Shown: positions 43,870-53,461 of the stretch, piece after piece
Position numbering within the stretch: position 1 is the stretch's first letter
How the letters are laid out: the number at the start of each line of letters is the position of its first letter
Assembly (NCBI GenBank): GCA_003569265.1
Contig: BGON01000001.1
Coordinates: forward strand, 62,001-126,000
Reading direction: 5' to 3'
DNA: 64,000 bases
DNA from: Actinomycetota bacterium
Lineage (GTDB): Bacteria; Actinomycetota; Actinomycetes; Nanopelagicales; Nanopelagicaceae
The notes under the pieces: generated by a model
Database searches by the model: none
Seen by the model: only the letters and a program-made list of their open reading frames with translations
What the model was told of the DNA's origin: nothing
Program-made: the position numbers and the translations under genes

Positions 43870-44949
43870 ATGAAAATTACACTTAACCCCCATGCAAAAG
43901 ATGCTGCTACACGTGATGCACTTGTTGCTGAAGGTGGTTTCGGTAAGTACTACACCGACCACATGGTTGTCTGTGAATGGACTGAAAAAGATGGATGGGG
44001 AGAACCAGAGTTACAACCCTATGGTCCACTTTCTTTAGATCCTGCGACTGCGGTTTTTCACTACGGCCAGGAAATCTTTGAAGGCATGAAGGCATATCGC
44101 CAACCTGATGGTTCGATCTCACTGTTTCGCCCTGATGCAAACGCTAAACGTTTTGCAAACTCAGCTAAGCGTTTAGCGCTACCTGAAATGCCAGAAGCGC
44201 TTTTTCTAGAAACAGTTGAAGCTTTGGTTAAACAAGATTCGGGTTGGGTTCCAAATAAAGTGGGTGAATCTTTATATATCCGACCATTTATGATTGCCAC
44301 TGAAGTTGGACTTGGTGTTCGCCCAACGAATAAAGCCACGTACATTCTCATTGCAACACCAGCAGGTGCTTACTTTGATCCATCAAAGGCGGTATCTGTG
44401 TGGATTTCAACTGAATACGTCCGTGCCGTGCAAGGTGGAACAGGTGAAGCCAAATGCGGTGGAAACTACGCAGCATCGCTCGTTGCACAAAAAGCTGCTG
44501 CTAAAGAGGGCTGTGATCAAGTTGTGTGGATCGATGCTAAAGAGCGCAAGTGGGTTGAAGAGATGGGCGGCATGAACCTTTACTTCGTAAAGGGTATAGG
44601 CGCTGAAGCAAGAGTGATTACTCCCAAGTTAACTGGCACATTACTTCCAGGAATCACTCGAGATTCAATCCTCTCTGTTGCTAAAGATCTTGGATATAAA
44701 ACTGAAGAAGTAATGCTGAGCATCGATGATTGGCGCGATGGCGTTGCATCTGGTGAAATCACTGAAATCTTTGCATGCGGTACCGCAGCTGTTGTTTCAC
44801 CAGTTGGTACTGCTAAATCAAACATGGGTACGTGGGTAACCGGTGATGGGCAACCTGGTGTGATAACCATGCAGGTCCGCAATCACTTGCTTGCAATTCA
44901 ACATGGAACAACCCCTGATATACACGGTTGGGTACGGAAGGTCTGCTAA
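43870..44949 (+). CDS. ilvE: Branched-chain amino acid aminotransferase
   Basis: A 359-residue fold-type IV PLP transaminase for the last step of Val, Leu and Ile synthesis. The IFEGMKAYR motif and GGTGEAKCGGNYAASL with the PLP-region lysine are visible, as is EEMGGMNLYFV. The stop TAA shares a base with the cimA ATG (TAATG). Length and type match actinobacterial IlvE. Confidence 0.95.
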   Translation: MKITLNPHAKDAATRDALVAEGGFGKYYTDHMVVCEWTEKDGWGEPELQPYGPLSLDPATAVFHYGQEIFEGMKAYRQPDGSISLFRPDANAKRFANSAKRLALPEMPEALFLETVEALVKQDSGWVPNKVGESLYIRPFMIATEVGLGVRPTNKATYILIATPAGAYFDPSKAVSVWISTEYVRAVQGGTGEAKCGGNYAASLVAQKAAAKEGCDQVVWIDAKERKWVEEMGGMNLYFVKGIGAEARVITPKLTGTLLPGITRDSILSVAKDLGYKTEEVMLSIDDWRDGVASGEITEIFACGTAAVVSPVGTAKSNMGTWVTGDGQPGVITMQVRNHLLAIQHGTTPDIHGWVRKVC

Positions 44950-46538
44950 TGCCAGTCTCTGATGCATTTCATATCTATGACACCACACTGCGCGATGGTG
45001 CCCAGCAAGAGGGATTAAATCTCTCTGTCCACGACAAATTGACAATCGCGCGACACCTAGATGATCTTGGTGTTGGATTTATTGAAGGCGGATGGCCAGG
45101 AGCAAACCCTAAGGACACTGAGTTTTTTGCACGTGCTAAAAAAGAATTAGTCCTAAAGAACGCAACTTTTGTCGCCTTTGGTGCCACGCGTCGTCCAAAC
45201 GTAAAAGCTGCTGATGATGTTTTACTTAGTGCTCTACGTGATTCAGGTGCACCAGCTGTTACTCTGGTAGCAAAGGCTTTTGATCGCCATGTTGATTTAG
45301 CACTCAAGACATCTCTGGATGAAAACCTAGAGATGATCCGTGACTCTGTGAGCCATTTAATTGCCGAAGGACAACGCGTATTTCTTGATGCTGAGCACTT
45401 CTTTGACGGCTATCGCAGCAATCGCGCTTATGCGCTAGAGGTTGTGCGTGTGGCTGCTGAAGCAGGGGCAGATGTCATTGCGTTGTGCGACACCAATGGT
45501 GGAATGCTTCCGGATGAGCTTTCACAAGTTGTTCACGATGTTTTAACTGCTAGCTCTGCCCGTCTTGGTATTCACTGCCACAATGACACAGGATGCGCAG
45601 TTGCTAACTCAATGGCAGCAGTTGCAGCCGGTGCTACACATGTTCAAGGAACTCTTAATGGATATGGTGAGCGCACAGGTAATGCCGACCTAGTGACAAT
45701 CATTGCAAACCTTGAGTTGAAGAAGCATCAATTGGTTTTGCCAAAGAATGCACTAAGTGAAGCGTTCAGAATTTCACATGCTGTAGCAGAAGTAACAAAC
45801 GTCTCTTCAAGTGCGCGCCAGCCATATGTTGGCGTTTCAGCTTTTGCCCATAAAGCAGGACTGCACGCCAGTGCAATCAAGGTTGATCCATCTCTCTATC
45901 AACATGAAGATCCTGAATCTGTTGGAAACGATATGCGCATGCTGGTCTCTGATATGGCAGGCCGCGCCTCCATCGAATTGAAGTCACAAGAACTAGGCGT
46001 TGACCTTGGTGGGGATAAAGAACTTATCGGACGCATCGTTGATCGTGTTAAAGAGATGGAATCACGCGGATTTACCTTTGAAGCAGCAGATGCCTCTTTT
46101 GAACTTCTTGTTCATGAAGAAATGAATGGCAAGCGCCCTTCCTTCTTCACTATTGATCATTGGTTAACAACAGTTGAGCGCTCTGAAGATCAAAGCATTC
46201 TTACTAAGGCTGAAGTCAAGGTAACTGCAAAGGGTAAGCAGATTTCTTGTTCAGGTACTGGAAATGGTCCTGTTAACGCATTTGATAATGCTTTGCGTAC
46301 TGGGCTCAGGGAGCTTTATCCAGAGTTGGAAATTCTAGAGCTGACTGATTACAAGGTGCGCATCCTTGAAGGACGTCTGGGCACAGGCGCTGTTACTCGC
46401 GTATTAGTTGAAACAAGTGATGGCAAAGGTGAATGGAACACCGTCGGTGTTCATGAAAACGTTATTGCAGCCTCTGCAATGGCACTTGAGGACGCAGTTA
46501 CCTTCGGACTCCTGCGTCAGGGACGCAAACCCGAGTAA
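44949..46538 (+). CDS. cimA: (R)-citramalate synthase
   Basis: A 529-residue DRE-TIM metallolyase. YDTTLRDGAQQEGLNLS at the start and HCHNDTGCAVANS in the barrel match the CimA subgroup, with a C-terminal LeuA-type dimer/allosteric domain. CimA joins pyruvate and acetyl-CoA to citramalate, giving 2-oxobutyrate for isoleucine without threonine deaminase. ATG 44949 overlaps the ilvE stop; the upstream in-frame ATG (44928) lies in ilvE. The family is also annotated as 2-isopropylmalate synthase-like, but the sequence favours CimA. Confidence 0.9.
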   Translation: MPVSDAFHIYDTTLRDGAQQEGLNLSVHDKLTIARHLDDLGVGFIEGGWPGANPKDTEFFARAKKELVLKNATFVAFGATRRPNVKAADDVLLSALRDSGAPAVTLVAKAFDRHVDLALKTSLDENLEMIRDSVSHLIAEGQRVFLDAEHFFDGYRSNRAYALEVVRVAAEAGADVIALCDTNGGMLPDELSQVVHDVLTASSARLGIHCHNDTGCAVANSMAAVAAGATHVQGTLNGYGERTGNADLVTIIANLELKKHQLVLPKNALSEAFRISHAVAEVTNVSSSARQPYVGVSAFAHKAGLHASAIKVDPSLYQHEDPESVGNDMRMLVSDMAGRASIELKSQELGVDLGGDKELIGRIVDRVKEMESRGFTFEAADASFELLVHEEMNGKRPSFFTIDHWLTTVERSEDQSILTKAEVKVTAKGKQISCSGTGNGPVNAFDNALRTGLRELYPELEILELTDYKVRILEGRLGTGAVTRVLVETSDGKGEWNTVGVHENVIAASAMALEDAVTFGLLRQGRKPE

Positions 46539-46547
46539 AGTTGGCGC

Positions 46548-47462
46548 GTGAGCAAAGATTTTGAAAAGTTACTGACTACTTTTCAACGCCATTTAGAAGT
46601 TGAACGCAATCTCTCTGTCCACACCATTCGTGCATATATGGGGGACTTGACCTCATTACTCGAACATTTAGAAAATATAGGCCAAGCAGATATTTCACGG
46701 CTGCAGTTAGTTCATCTGCGTTCATGGCTGGCTAATCAACAAGTTAAAGGTGCTTCGCGCGCAACTATTTCACGCAGAGCAGTCTCAGTGCGCTTGTTTA
46801 CTAAGTGGGCCTTGAAAAACAAATACATTACAAGTGATGTGGGTGCCTCACTTGCAACGCCGAAGGGCCATCGCACGTTGCCTGAAGTTTTAGGCATTGA
46901 GGATGCCACAACCGCTATGAATTCCATGGCAACTAGGGCTGCAGAGGATGAAACCCCAATGACATTGCGCGATGTTGCAATGGTGGAACTGTTATATGCA
47001 ACAGGTGCTCGCGTGGCAGAACTGTGTGGTTTAGATCTAGGAGATATTGATTACAACCGTCAGACTATTCAAGTGCTGGGCAAAGGAAATAAGGAGCGAG
47101 TTATTCCACTGGGCAATCCAGCGATGCGTGCACTTAAGAAGTGGCTAGATGATGGACGCCAAGAATTGCTCAATGAGAAATCTGAAAAAGCAGTATTTCT
47201 TGGAGCCCGCGGAAAGAGAATTGATCAACGTGCTGTGCGCACAGTTGTCTATGAAGCGCTCTCTGCAATTGAAGGAATTGAGCGCATGGGACCACACGCC
47301 TTGCGCCACTCTGCAGCAACGCATTTGTTAGAAGGTGGCGCTGATTTGCGCACCGTCCAAGAGATATTGGGTCACGCATCTTTGGCCACTACTCAGATTT
47401 ATACACATGTATCAACTGAGCGTTTACAAAAAGCTTTCAAACAGGCCCATCCACGCGCATGA
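46548..47462 (+). CDS. xerC: Tyrosine recombinase XerC
   Basis: A 304-residue tyrosine recombinase with an N-terminal core-binding domain (VERNLSVHTIRAYMGDL) and a catalytic domain. The Arg is in TGARVAELCGL, the Lys in GKGNKERVIPL, then HALRHSAATH, GHASLATTQIYTHVS with the nucleophile Tyr. It resolves chromosome dimers at dif. Location before rpsB is conserved for xerC in Actinobacteria, which favours XerC over XerD. GTG start; 4-base overlap with the next gene. Confidence 0.9.
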   Translation: MSKDFEKLLTTFQRHLEVERNLSVHTIRAYMGDLTSLLEHLENIGQADISRLQLVHLRSWLANQQVKGASRATISRRAVSVRLFTKWALKNKYITSDVGASLATPKGHRTLPEVLGIEDATTAMNSMATRAAEDETPMTLRDVAMVELLYATGARVAELCGLDLGDIDYNRQTIQVLGKGNKERVIPLGNPAMRALKKWLDDGRQELLNEKSEKAVFLGARGKRIDQRAVRTVVYEALSAIEGIERMGPHALRHSAATHLLEGGADLRTVQEILGHASLATTQIYTHVSTERLQKAFKQAHPRA

Positions 47463-48151
47463 GTAAGTCAATTGTAGTTATTCCAACATATAACGAAGTT
47501 GAAAGCATTGGCTCACTACTTGATGAGTTAGCAACACTTGATGTAGATGTTCTAGTCATAGATGACGGCTCACCTGATGGCACGGCTCAAATCTGCAAAG
47601 CCCATGGGGTTGAAGTAATTGAGCGGAGCTCAAAGCAAGGCTTGGGAAGTGCTTATCGAGTTGGTTTCCAGATTGCACTCGATCGTGGTTATGAAAACAT
47701 TATTGAGATGGATGCTGATGGTTCCCACCAAGTAAGTGATTTAGTGGCGATGATGCAGTGGATTGGTTCAGCTGATTTATTGATCGGATCACGCTGGGTT
47801 GCTGATGGTCAGATTCGTAACTGGAGCAAGTTTCGAGAGCTACTTTCAAAAGCTGCAAATAAATATGCAAATACTGTGTTATCTCTTGGGGTGGCTGATA
47901 CAACTGCTGGTTTTCGAATCTATTCAGCCTCATTACTAAAGAGGATGGAAATCCAAACTATTGCTAGTGAGGGATATTGCTTTCAGATAGAGATGACTCG
48001 CAGGGCCCTTGCCAGAGGCGGATCTATCGCTGAAGTTCCCATTACTTTTATCGAGCGCGCACATGGGGTCAGCAAGATGAGCTTTGCAATTGCCCTAGAA
48101 GCCGTGCTGCGTATCACCGCTTGGGGGCTTTTACGCATAGTCGGGCGGTAA
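47459..48151 (+). CDS. Polyprenol-phosphate mannosyltransferase-like glycosyltransferase (GT2)
   Basis: A 230-residue GT2 enzyme similar to the catalytic domain of Dpm1/Ppm1. IVVIPTYNEVESI, VIDDGSPDGT and the MDADGSHQ metal motif are clear, with DTTAGFRIYS and IPITFIER-like VPITFIERAHG further on. It should transfer mannose from GDP-mannose to polyprenol phosphate at the cytoplasmic membrane face, feeding protein or glycolipid mannosylation. The acyltransferase domain fused in some mycobacterial homologues is absent. It overlaps xerC by ATGA. Confidence 0.87.
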   Translation: MSKSIVVIPTYNEVESIGSLLDELATLDVDVLVIDDGSPDGTAQICKAHGVEVIERSSKQGLGSAYRVGFQIALDRGYENIIEMDADGSHQVSDLVAMMQWIGSADLLIGSRWVADGQIRNWSKFRELLSKAANKYANTVLSLGVADTTAGFRIYSASLLKRMEIQTIASEGYCFQIEMTRRALARGGSIAEVPITFIERAHGVSKMSFAIALEAVLRITAWGLLRIVGR

Positions 48152-48209
48152 TGAGCACGCTCACGGCTCAGGTAAGATTTGCCTCGCACCAGTTGAAGTA
48201 ATTCAGCCG

Positions 48210-48330
48210 GTGACATCTCAGCACTGCCTCACTTTTAGTGGGTGAATCATCTCGGTCCGTTAAATCGGTAGATGACTTTCAGTGCGACGGGCCTAACAAA
48301 TTGTTTGGCCAAAACCGAGCGGGTTTTTTT
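48210..48330 (+). promoter_or_regulatory. rpsB leader with competing hairpins and terminator-like element
   Basis: GTGACA (48210-48215), an 18-base spacer and TTTAGT (48234-48239) may be the promoter. GGTCCGT (48254-48260) pairs with ACGGGCC (48287-48293). The same GGCC can instead pair with 48307-48310 in a hairpin across AACAA/TTGTT. AAAACC/GGTTTT then precedes a run of T to 48330, about 45 bases before rpsB. It could be the terminator of the upstream unit or an attenuator of rpsB; no other gene is seen in the 223-base gap. Confidence 0.45.
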
Positions 48331-48374
48331 ATTGTGCTGCGCACGTAAATCAACCTAAGAAGGAGTATGCCGTC

Positions 48375-49193
48375 ATGGCAGTAGTAACAATGCGAGAACT
48401 TCTCGACAGCGGAGTCCACTTTGGACACCAGACTCGTCGATGGAACCCAAAGATGAAGCGTTTTATTTTCACAGAGCGCAATGGCATCTACATCATCGAT
48501 ATCCAGCAATCACTAGCGCTAATCGACAATGCCTATGAGTTCGTTAAGGACACAGTTGCAAAGGGCGGTCATGTTTTGTTCGTTGGAACAAAGAAGCAAG
48601 CACAGGAACCAATCCTTGAGCAAGCAGCACGCGTTGGCATGCCAACTGTGACTGAGCGCTGGCTTGGTGGAATGCTTACAAACTTTCCAACTGTCTACAA
48701 GCGTATTCAGCGTCTGAAGGAGCTAGAAGCTCTAGAAGAGAAAAACGATCTACTTCTAACAAAGAAGGAACTTCTTGTTCTTCGCCGCGAACGCGAAAAA
48801 CTATTTAAGAATCTTAACGGTATCCGTAACATGACTAAGTTGCCTTCAGCAATTTGGGTTGTTGATACTAAGAAGGAACACCTTGCAGTGCAGGAAGCCA
48901 AGAAGCTTGGTATTCCAGTTATCGCAATCTTGGACACTAACTGTGATCCAGATGAGGTTGATTACAAGATTCCTGGTAACGACGATGCAATCCGTTCAAT
49001 CGGTTTACTAACTCGAGTTATCACAGATGCAATCGCTGCTGGTCTTGCTGCTCGTTCAGCACAGGCTAAGAGCGAAGTTAAGGATGAAGCCCCTGCAGTT
49101 GCAGCTGGTGAGCCTTTAGCTGATTGGGAAAAAGAAATAGCTGGAACAACTGAAGTGTCACCAGAAGCAATCACTGTCACAGAAGGAGCTTAA
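48375..49193 (+). CDS. rpsB: 30S ribosomal protein S2
   Basis: A 272-residue S2, slightly extended by an acidic/alanine-rich C-terminal tail as in other Actinobacteria. [20 protein letters not shown] and the [10 protein letters not shown] and DTNCDPD motifs are standard. A strong AAGGAG lies nine bases before the ATG. It starts the rpsB-tsf-pyrH-frr-cdsA-rlmN order. Confidence 0.97.
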   Translation: MAVVTMRELLDSGVHFGHQTRRWNPKMKRFIFTERNGIYIIDIQQSLALIDNAYEFVKDTVAKGGHVLFVGTKKQAQEPILEQAARVGMPTVTERWLGGMLTNFPTVYKRIQRLKELEALEEKNDLLLTKKELLVLRREREKLFKNLNGIRNMTKLPSAIWVVDTKKEHLAVQEAKKLGIPVIAILDTNCDPDEVDYKIPGNDDAIRSIGLLTRVITDAIAAGLAARSAQAKSEVKDEAPAVAAGEPLADWEKEIAGTTEVSPEAITVTEGA

Positions 49194-49197
49194 TTAA

Positions 49198-50028
49198 ATG
49201 GCTGCATATACAGCGCAAGACGTTAAGAATCTTCGTGAAGCAACTGCTGCTGGAATGCTTGATTGCAAGAAAGCTTTGGATGAGGCAGAAGGCGATTACA
49301 ACAAGGCGATCGACATTATTCGCGTTAAGGGACTCAAGGGAGTCACTAAGCGTGAGGGTCGTTTAACTTCAAATGGCGCAGTAGTTGCAAAAGTTGAGGG
49401 AAATCTTGGTGTTATGCTTGAACTTAACTGCGAAACAGATTTCGTGGCTAAGGGTGAGCGTTTTGTGGCACTTGCAGATGAGCTTCTTGCTCACCTACAA
49501 AATGCGCAATCAGATTCTCTAGAGGCATTTCTTTCAACATCAATGTCTAGCGGCAAATCCGTTCAAGCAACTGTTGATGAGGCAAATGCAACTCTAGGCG
49601 AAAAGATTGAGGTTCGCCGAATTGCAGTGCTCAAAGATTCTCCAGTTGGGATTTACTTGCACCGCACGAGTCCAGATTTGCCACCACAGGTTGGCGTCCT
49701 AGTTCAATTAACTAAGGATGCAGCTGAAGTTGGCAAAGAGATTGCACAGCACATCGCAGCTTTTGCACCACAGTTTGTCAATCGCGAAGATGTTCCTGCA
49801 GAACTCATTGAAAACGAACGTCGTATTGCTGAAGAGACTGCACGCGAAGAAGGAAAGCCAGAAGCTTCCCTCATCAAAATCATTGAAGGTCGCGTAACAG
49901 GCTTCGTCAAGGAGGTTTCTTTGATTGAGCAATCTTTTGCTAAAGATGCGAAAAAGACTGTGAAGCAGATCCTCGATGAGGCGGGAACAGCCGTTAAGGC
50001 GTTCAATCGCTTCCGCGTGGGTCAATAA
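49198..50028 (+). CDS. tsf: Elongation factor Ts
   Basis: A 276-residue nucleotide-exchange factor for EF-Tu, typical actinobacterial length. The N-terminal UBA-like domain reads VKNLREATAAGMLDCKKAL, followed by the core NCETDFVAKGERF. It lies four bases after rpsB with a Shine-Dalgarno (AGGAG) overlapping the rpsB end. Confidence 0.97.
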   Translation: MAAYTAQDVKNLREATAAGMLDCKKALDEAEGDYNKAIDIIRVKGLKGVTKREGRLTSNGAVVAKVEGNLGVMLELNCETDFVAKGERFVALADELLAHLQNAQSDSLEAFLSTSMSSGKSVQATVDEANATLGEKIEVRRIAVLKDSPVGIYLHRTSPDLPPQVGVLVQLTKDAAEVGKEIAQHIAAFAPQFVNREDVPAELIENERRIAEETAREEGKPEASLIKIIEGRVTGFVKEVSLIEQSFAKDAKKTVKQILDEAGTAVKAFNRFRVGQ

Positions 50029-50087
50029 GTTCAAAGGCGACATCGCTTAGAATTTAGATATTCCAACTAGAAGTAAAAGGAGCACTC

Positions 50088-50810
50088 ATGCCCGGTACAC
50101 GAGGAACGTATCGTCGGGTGCTCCTTAAACTTTCTGGAGAAGTTTTTGGTGGAGCTAAAGGCATCGGTGTTGATCCCGATGTTGTTCAAGATATTGCTAA
50201 ACAAATCGCAGATGTTGCCCGAAGTGGCGTTCAAGTAGCCATTGTTGTTGGTGGCGGTAACTATTTCCGTGGCGCAGAGCTTTCTCAGCGCGGTATGGAT
50301 CGCTCACGTGCAGACTACATGGGAATGCTCGGAACAGTGATGAACTGTTTAGCACTACAAGATTTTTTGGAAAAAGAAGGTGTACAGACCCGTGTTCAAA
50401 CCGCAATCACAATGGGACAAGTTGCAGAGCCATACATTCCACTTCGTGCAATTCGCCACCTTGAAAAGGGCCGTGTAGTAATTTTTGGTGCAGGCGCAGG
50501 AATGCCATTCTTCACAACCGACACAGTTTCAGCCCAGCGCGCACTTGAAATCGGAGCCGAGGCTCTACTTCTTGCAAAGAGTGGCGTTGATGGTGTTTAT
50601 AGCGCAGATCCAAAGAAGGATAAAGGCGCAACTAAATACGATTCAATTTCATATAGTGAGGTATTAAGTAAGTCTCTGGCCGTGGCTGATGCCGCCGCTT
50701 TTGCCCTTTGTCGTGAAAATCAACTTCCAATAGTCATCTTTGACTTGATGAAGAACGGCAACATCGCTCGTGCAGTGCGTGGTGAAACTATAGGAACACT
50801 AGTTTCTTAG
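50088..50810 (+). CDS. pyrH: Uridylate kinase
   Basis: A 240-residue hexameric UMP kinase of the amino-acid kinase fold. [24 protein letters not shown] and [13 protein letters not shown] bind nucleotide. It makes UDP for nucleic acid and cell-wall synthesis. AAGGAG lies six bases before the ATG. Confidence 0.96.
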   Translation: MPGTRGTYRRVLLKLSGEVFGGAKGIGVDPDVVQDIAKQIADVARSGVQVAIVVGGGNYFRGAELSQRGMDRSRADYMGMLGTVMNCLALQDFLEKEGVQTRVQTAITMGQVAEPYIPLRAIRHLEKGRVVIFGAGAGMPFFTTDTVSAQRALEIGAEALLLAKSGVDGVYSADPKKDKGATKYDSISYSEVLSKSLAVADAAAFALCRENQLPIVIFDLMKNGNIARAVRGETIGTLVS

Positions 50811-50884
50811 TTCAAGATTTCATAGAACCAGGTCGGGTATTGCCGATAGAATCAAAGAATAAGGAAAACCCCAAGGGAGAAGTC

Positions 50885-51448
50885 ATGGCAGATGTAGCAA
50901 GCGCCCTCAAGGACGCTGACACGAAGATGAGCAAAGCTGTTGAAGTTGCAAAGGATGATTTTGCTTCTATTCGAACTGGTCGCGCACACCCATCCATGTT
51001 TAATAAAATCATGGTCGATTACTACGGCACCTACACAGCGCTCTCACAACTAGCTTCCATTCAAGTTCCTGAAGCCCGCATGGCAACAATTGCACCCTTT
51101 GATAAGGGCTCCATGGCTAGCATCGAAAAAGCTATTCGCGAATCAGATTTAGGTGTGAACCCAGGTAATGATGGCGTAGTTATTCGCATCAACTTCCCGC
51201 AATTAACTGAAGAGCGACGCAAGGAATTTATAAAGGTCGCAAAGGGAAAGGCTGAAGATTCAAAGATATCTATGCGAAATATTCGTCGTGCTGCAAAAGA
51301 GGCGATGGAGAAGATGGAAAAAGATGGAGATATCGGAAAAGATGATTTAGCACGCGGTGAGAAAGAGTTAGAGAAAGTAACATCTGATCACGTTGCAAAA
51401 ATTGATGAACTCTTAAAGCACAAGGAGGCCGAGCTCCTAGAAGTCTAA
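50885..51448 (+). CDS. frr: Ribosome recycling factor
   Basis: A 187-residue RRF that splits post-termination ribosomes with EF-G. ASIRTGRAHPSMFNKIMVDYYG and RRAAKEAMEKME are signatures. ATG 50885, preceded by AAGGGAG, gives the normal length; a longer frame from 50840 has no homology. TAGAAT at 50847-50852 might be a -10 for frr but has no clear -35. It is followed 14 bases on by cdsA. Confidence 0.96.
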   Translation: MADVASALKDADTKMSKAVEVAKDDFASIRTGRAHPSMFNKIMVDYYGTYTALSQLASIQVPEARMATIAPFDKGSMASIEKAIRESDLGVNPGNDGVVIRINFPQLTEERRKEFIKVAKGKAEDSKISMRNIRRAAKEAMEKMEKDGDIGKDDLARGEKELEKVTSDHVAKIDELLKHKEAELLEV

Positions 51449-51462
51449 GGAGTTTGTCACTG

Positions 51463-52308
51463 ATGTCTGACTTTCAATCAATAAACGAGGCAATTAATAA
51501 AAGGGCCGGGCGTAAGCTGGGCTCTTCAATTATTGTCTCACTATCACTTGTAGCTCTTATTTGGTTTGCCCTTGTTTATCGTCGGGAAGTTTTTGCAGTT
51601 GTAGTCACAGTTGCAGTGCTTTTAGGTATTCGTGAAATTGTTCGAGCTTTTAGCGTGCGCGGAATTTATATCTCAGTTGTTTCACTTGCGCTGGGGGCCA
51701 TCGTTCTTACCTATGCAACCTGGAATGGTGGCGCAGCAGGCCTAGCTATTGCTACAGCTATTGCTATTCCGCTTTTGCTTATTCAACTTTTAACTAAGGG
51801 GCCAGAGGGCTTTGTACAAAGCGCAACGGCAACTACTTTTTCACTTCTCTATCTGCCATTTCTAGGTGGCTTCCTCATTCTTCTAGCCAAACCCAGCACT
51901 GGTTTAGAGCGTGTGATGACTTTTGTTGTCTTAGTTGGCTGCAATGACACTTTTGGCTACATCGTGGGAGTTCTATTCGGAAAGCATCCACTCGTTCCAG
52001 TTATTAGTCCAAAAAAGAGCTGGGAAGGCTTAATTGGCTCTCTCGTCTTCACAGTAATTGGGGGCTCCCTTGCTTTTAAATACATTATGGAAATGCACTG
52101 GTGGATTGGCGCCATTGTTGGATTAATGATTGTTTTCACGGCTACCTGCGGTGATTTGATTGAGAGTGCAATGAAGCGCGACCTTCACTTAAAAGATATG
52201 GGAACTCTGCTTCCAGGCCATGGCGGGATCTTGGATCGTCTAGATTCAGTATTGATTTCAGCCCCAGCTCTATGGCTTGCACTAGAGCTTGTGAAGCGCT
52301 GGTTATGA
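51463..52308 (+). CDS. cdsA: Phosphatidate cytidylyltransferase
   Basis: A 281-residue integral membrane enzyme with about eight hydrophobic helices that makes CDP-diacylglycerol for phospholipids. The signature [12 protein letters not shown] and, near the C terminus, [19 protein letters not shown] are complete. ATG 51463 is about 10 bases after AAGGAG; TTG 51454 is too close to it. The end overlaps the rlmN ATG by four bases. Confidence 0.94.
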   Translation: MSDFQSINEAINKRAGRKLGSSIIVSLSLVALIWFALVYRREVFAVVVTVAVLLGIREIVRAFSVRGIYISVVSLALGAIVLTYATWNGGAAGLAIATAIAIPLLLIQLLTKGPEGFVQSATATTFSLLYLPFLGGFLILLAKPSTGLERVMTFVVLVGCNDTFGYIVGVLFGKHPLVPVISPKKSWEGLIGSLVFTVIGGSLAFKYIMEMHWWIGAIVGLMIVFTATCGDLIESAMKRDLHLKDMGTLLPGHGGILDRLDSVLISAPALWLALELVKRWL

Positions 52309-53432
52309 CAATTCCTGAAATTAAATTAGTTTTCGATGAGCCAGTTCAGCGCAAGAAAGCCCCTAAGCATTTAGCTGACTATTCACCCGAAGAGCGAGGC
52401 GAACTCGCAAAGTCTTTAGGCCTGCCAGCTTTTCGTGCCAACCAAGTAGCAACCCACTACTTTACACACCTGTCTAATGATCCAGAGAGTTGGACAGATA
52501 TCCCTGCAGAGATGCGAAAGACCATCGCAGAACAATTCACTCCTAAACTCATTGAACTTGTGCGCTCAGTTGAGTGCGATGGAGGAATGACACGTAAAGA
52601 TCTCTGGAAGCTCCATGATGGTGTTTTGGTGGAGTCGGTTTTAATGCGTTACACCGATCGTGTAACAGTGTGTATTTCATCCCAAGCTGGATGTGGAATG
52701 AATTGTCCATTCTGTGCAACTGGGCAAGCAGGACTTACTCGAAATTTGAGTGCTGGTGAAATCACAGAACAAATCGTTGCAGCAGCTCGGGCATGTGCAA
52801 AGGGTGAATTACCTGGGGGAGAAGCCCGTCTTTCAAATATCGTCTTTATGGGTATGGGAGAGCCGTTAGCTAACTACAACGCTGTAATACGCACATTGAG
52901 AAATATCACTGATTCAAACCCCGATGGACTTGGAATTAGTGCACGATCTGTAGTGGTTTCAACAGTTGGTCTTGTCAATGGAATTGAAAAACTTACTGAA
53001 GAAGGTCTTTCAGTCACTTTAGCAGTCTCTCTTCACACACCAGATGATGAACTTCGTGACACATTAGTTCCTATCAATTCACGGTGGAAAATTAAGGAAG
53101 TACTCGCGGCAGCCGATGCTTATGAGAAGAAGACGGGCCGCCGTTATTCAATTGAATATGCCATGATTCGAGATATCAATGATCAATCCTGGAGATCTGA
53201 TTTGCTTGGCCGGTTGCTGAAAAACCGTAATGCCCACGTTAATTTAATTCCCCTCAATCCCACTCCAGGTTCCAAGTGGACTGCTTCTCGTCGCGAAGAT
53301 GAAGCTGAGTTTGTCCGAATATTGGAAAGTTACGGGGTTCCAGTCACGGTGCGAGATACCAGAGGCCGCGAAATTGATGGGGCCTGCGGTCAGTTAGTGG
53401 CTGGTGAAAAAGGTAATAGCCCTACTGGTTAG
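52305..53432 (+). CDS. rlmN: 23S rRNA (adenine-2503-C2)-methyltransferase
   Basis: A 375-residue radical-SAM methyltransferase acting on A2503 of 23S rRNA and A37 of some tRNAs. The [4Fe-4S] cysteines are in [23 protein letters not shown] follows, and the catalytic C-terminal cysteine is in IDGACGQL. Start ATG 52305 overlaps the cdsA stop. In many Actinobacteria dxr follows soon after; here an 8-kb polyamine island intervenes. Confidence 0.95.
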   Translation: MTIPEIKLVFDEPVQRKKAPKHLADYSPEERGELAKSLGLPAFRANQVATHYFTHLSNDPESWTDIPAEMRKTIAEQFTPKLIELVRSVECDGGMTRKDLWKLHDGVLVESVLMRYTDRVTVCISSQAGCGMNCPFCATGQAGLTRNLSAGEITEQIVAAARACAKGELPGGEARLSNIVFMGMGEPLANYNAVIRTLRNITDSNPDGLGISARSVVVSTVGLVNGIEKLTEEGLSVTLAVSLHTPDDELRDTLVPINSRWKIKEVLAAADAYEKKTGRRYSIEYAMIRDINDQSWRSDLLGRLLKNRNAHVNLIPLNPTPGSKWTASRREDEAEFVRILESYGVPVTVRDTRGREIDGACGQLVAGEKGNSPTG

Positions 53433-53461
53433 CCAAGGGTGGAATTGGTAGGCTCAATTCC

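Noticed and set aside
46548-47462. Integrase marking a mobile element
   Set aside because: The recombinase is a host XerC in its conserved place before rpsB; no attachment sites, tRNA insertion or phage genes are near.
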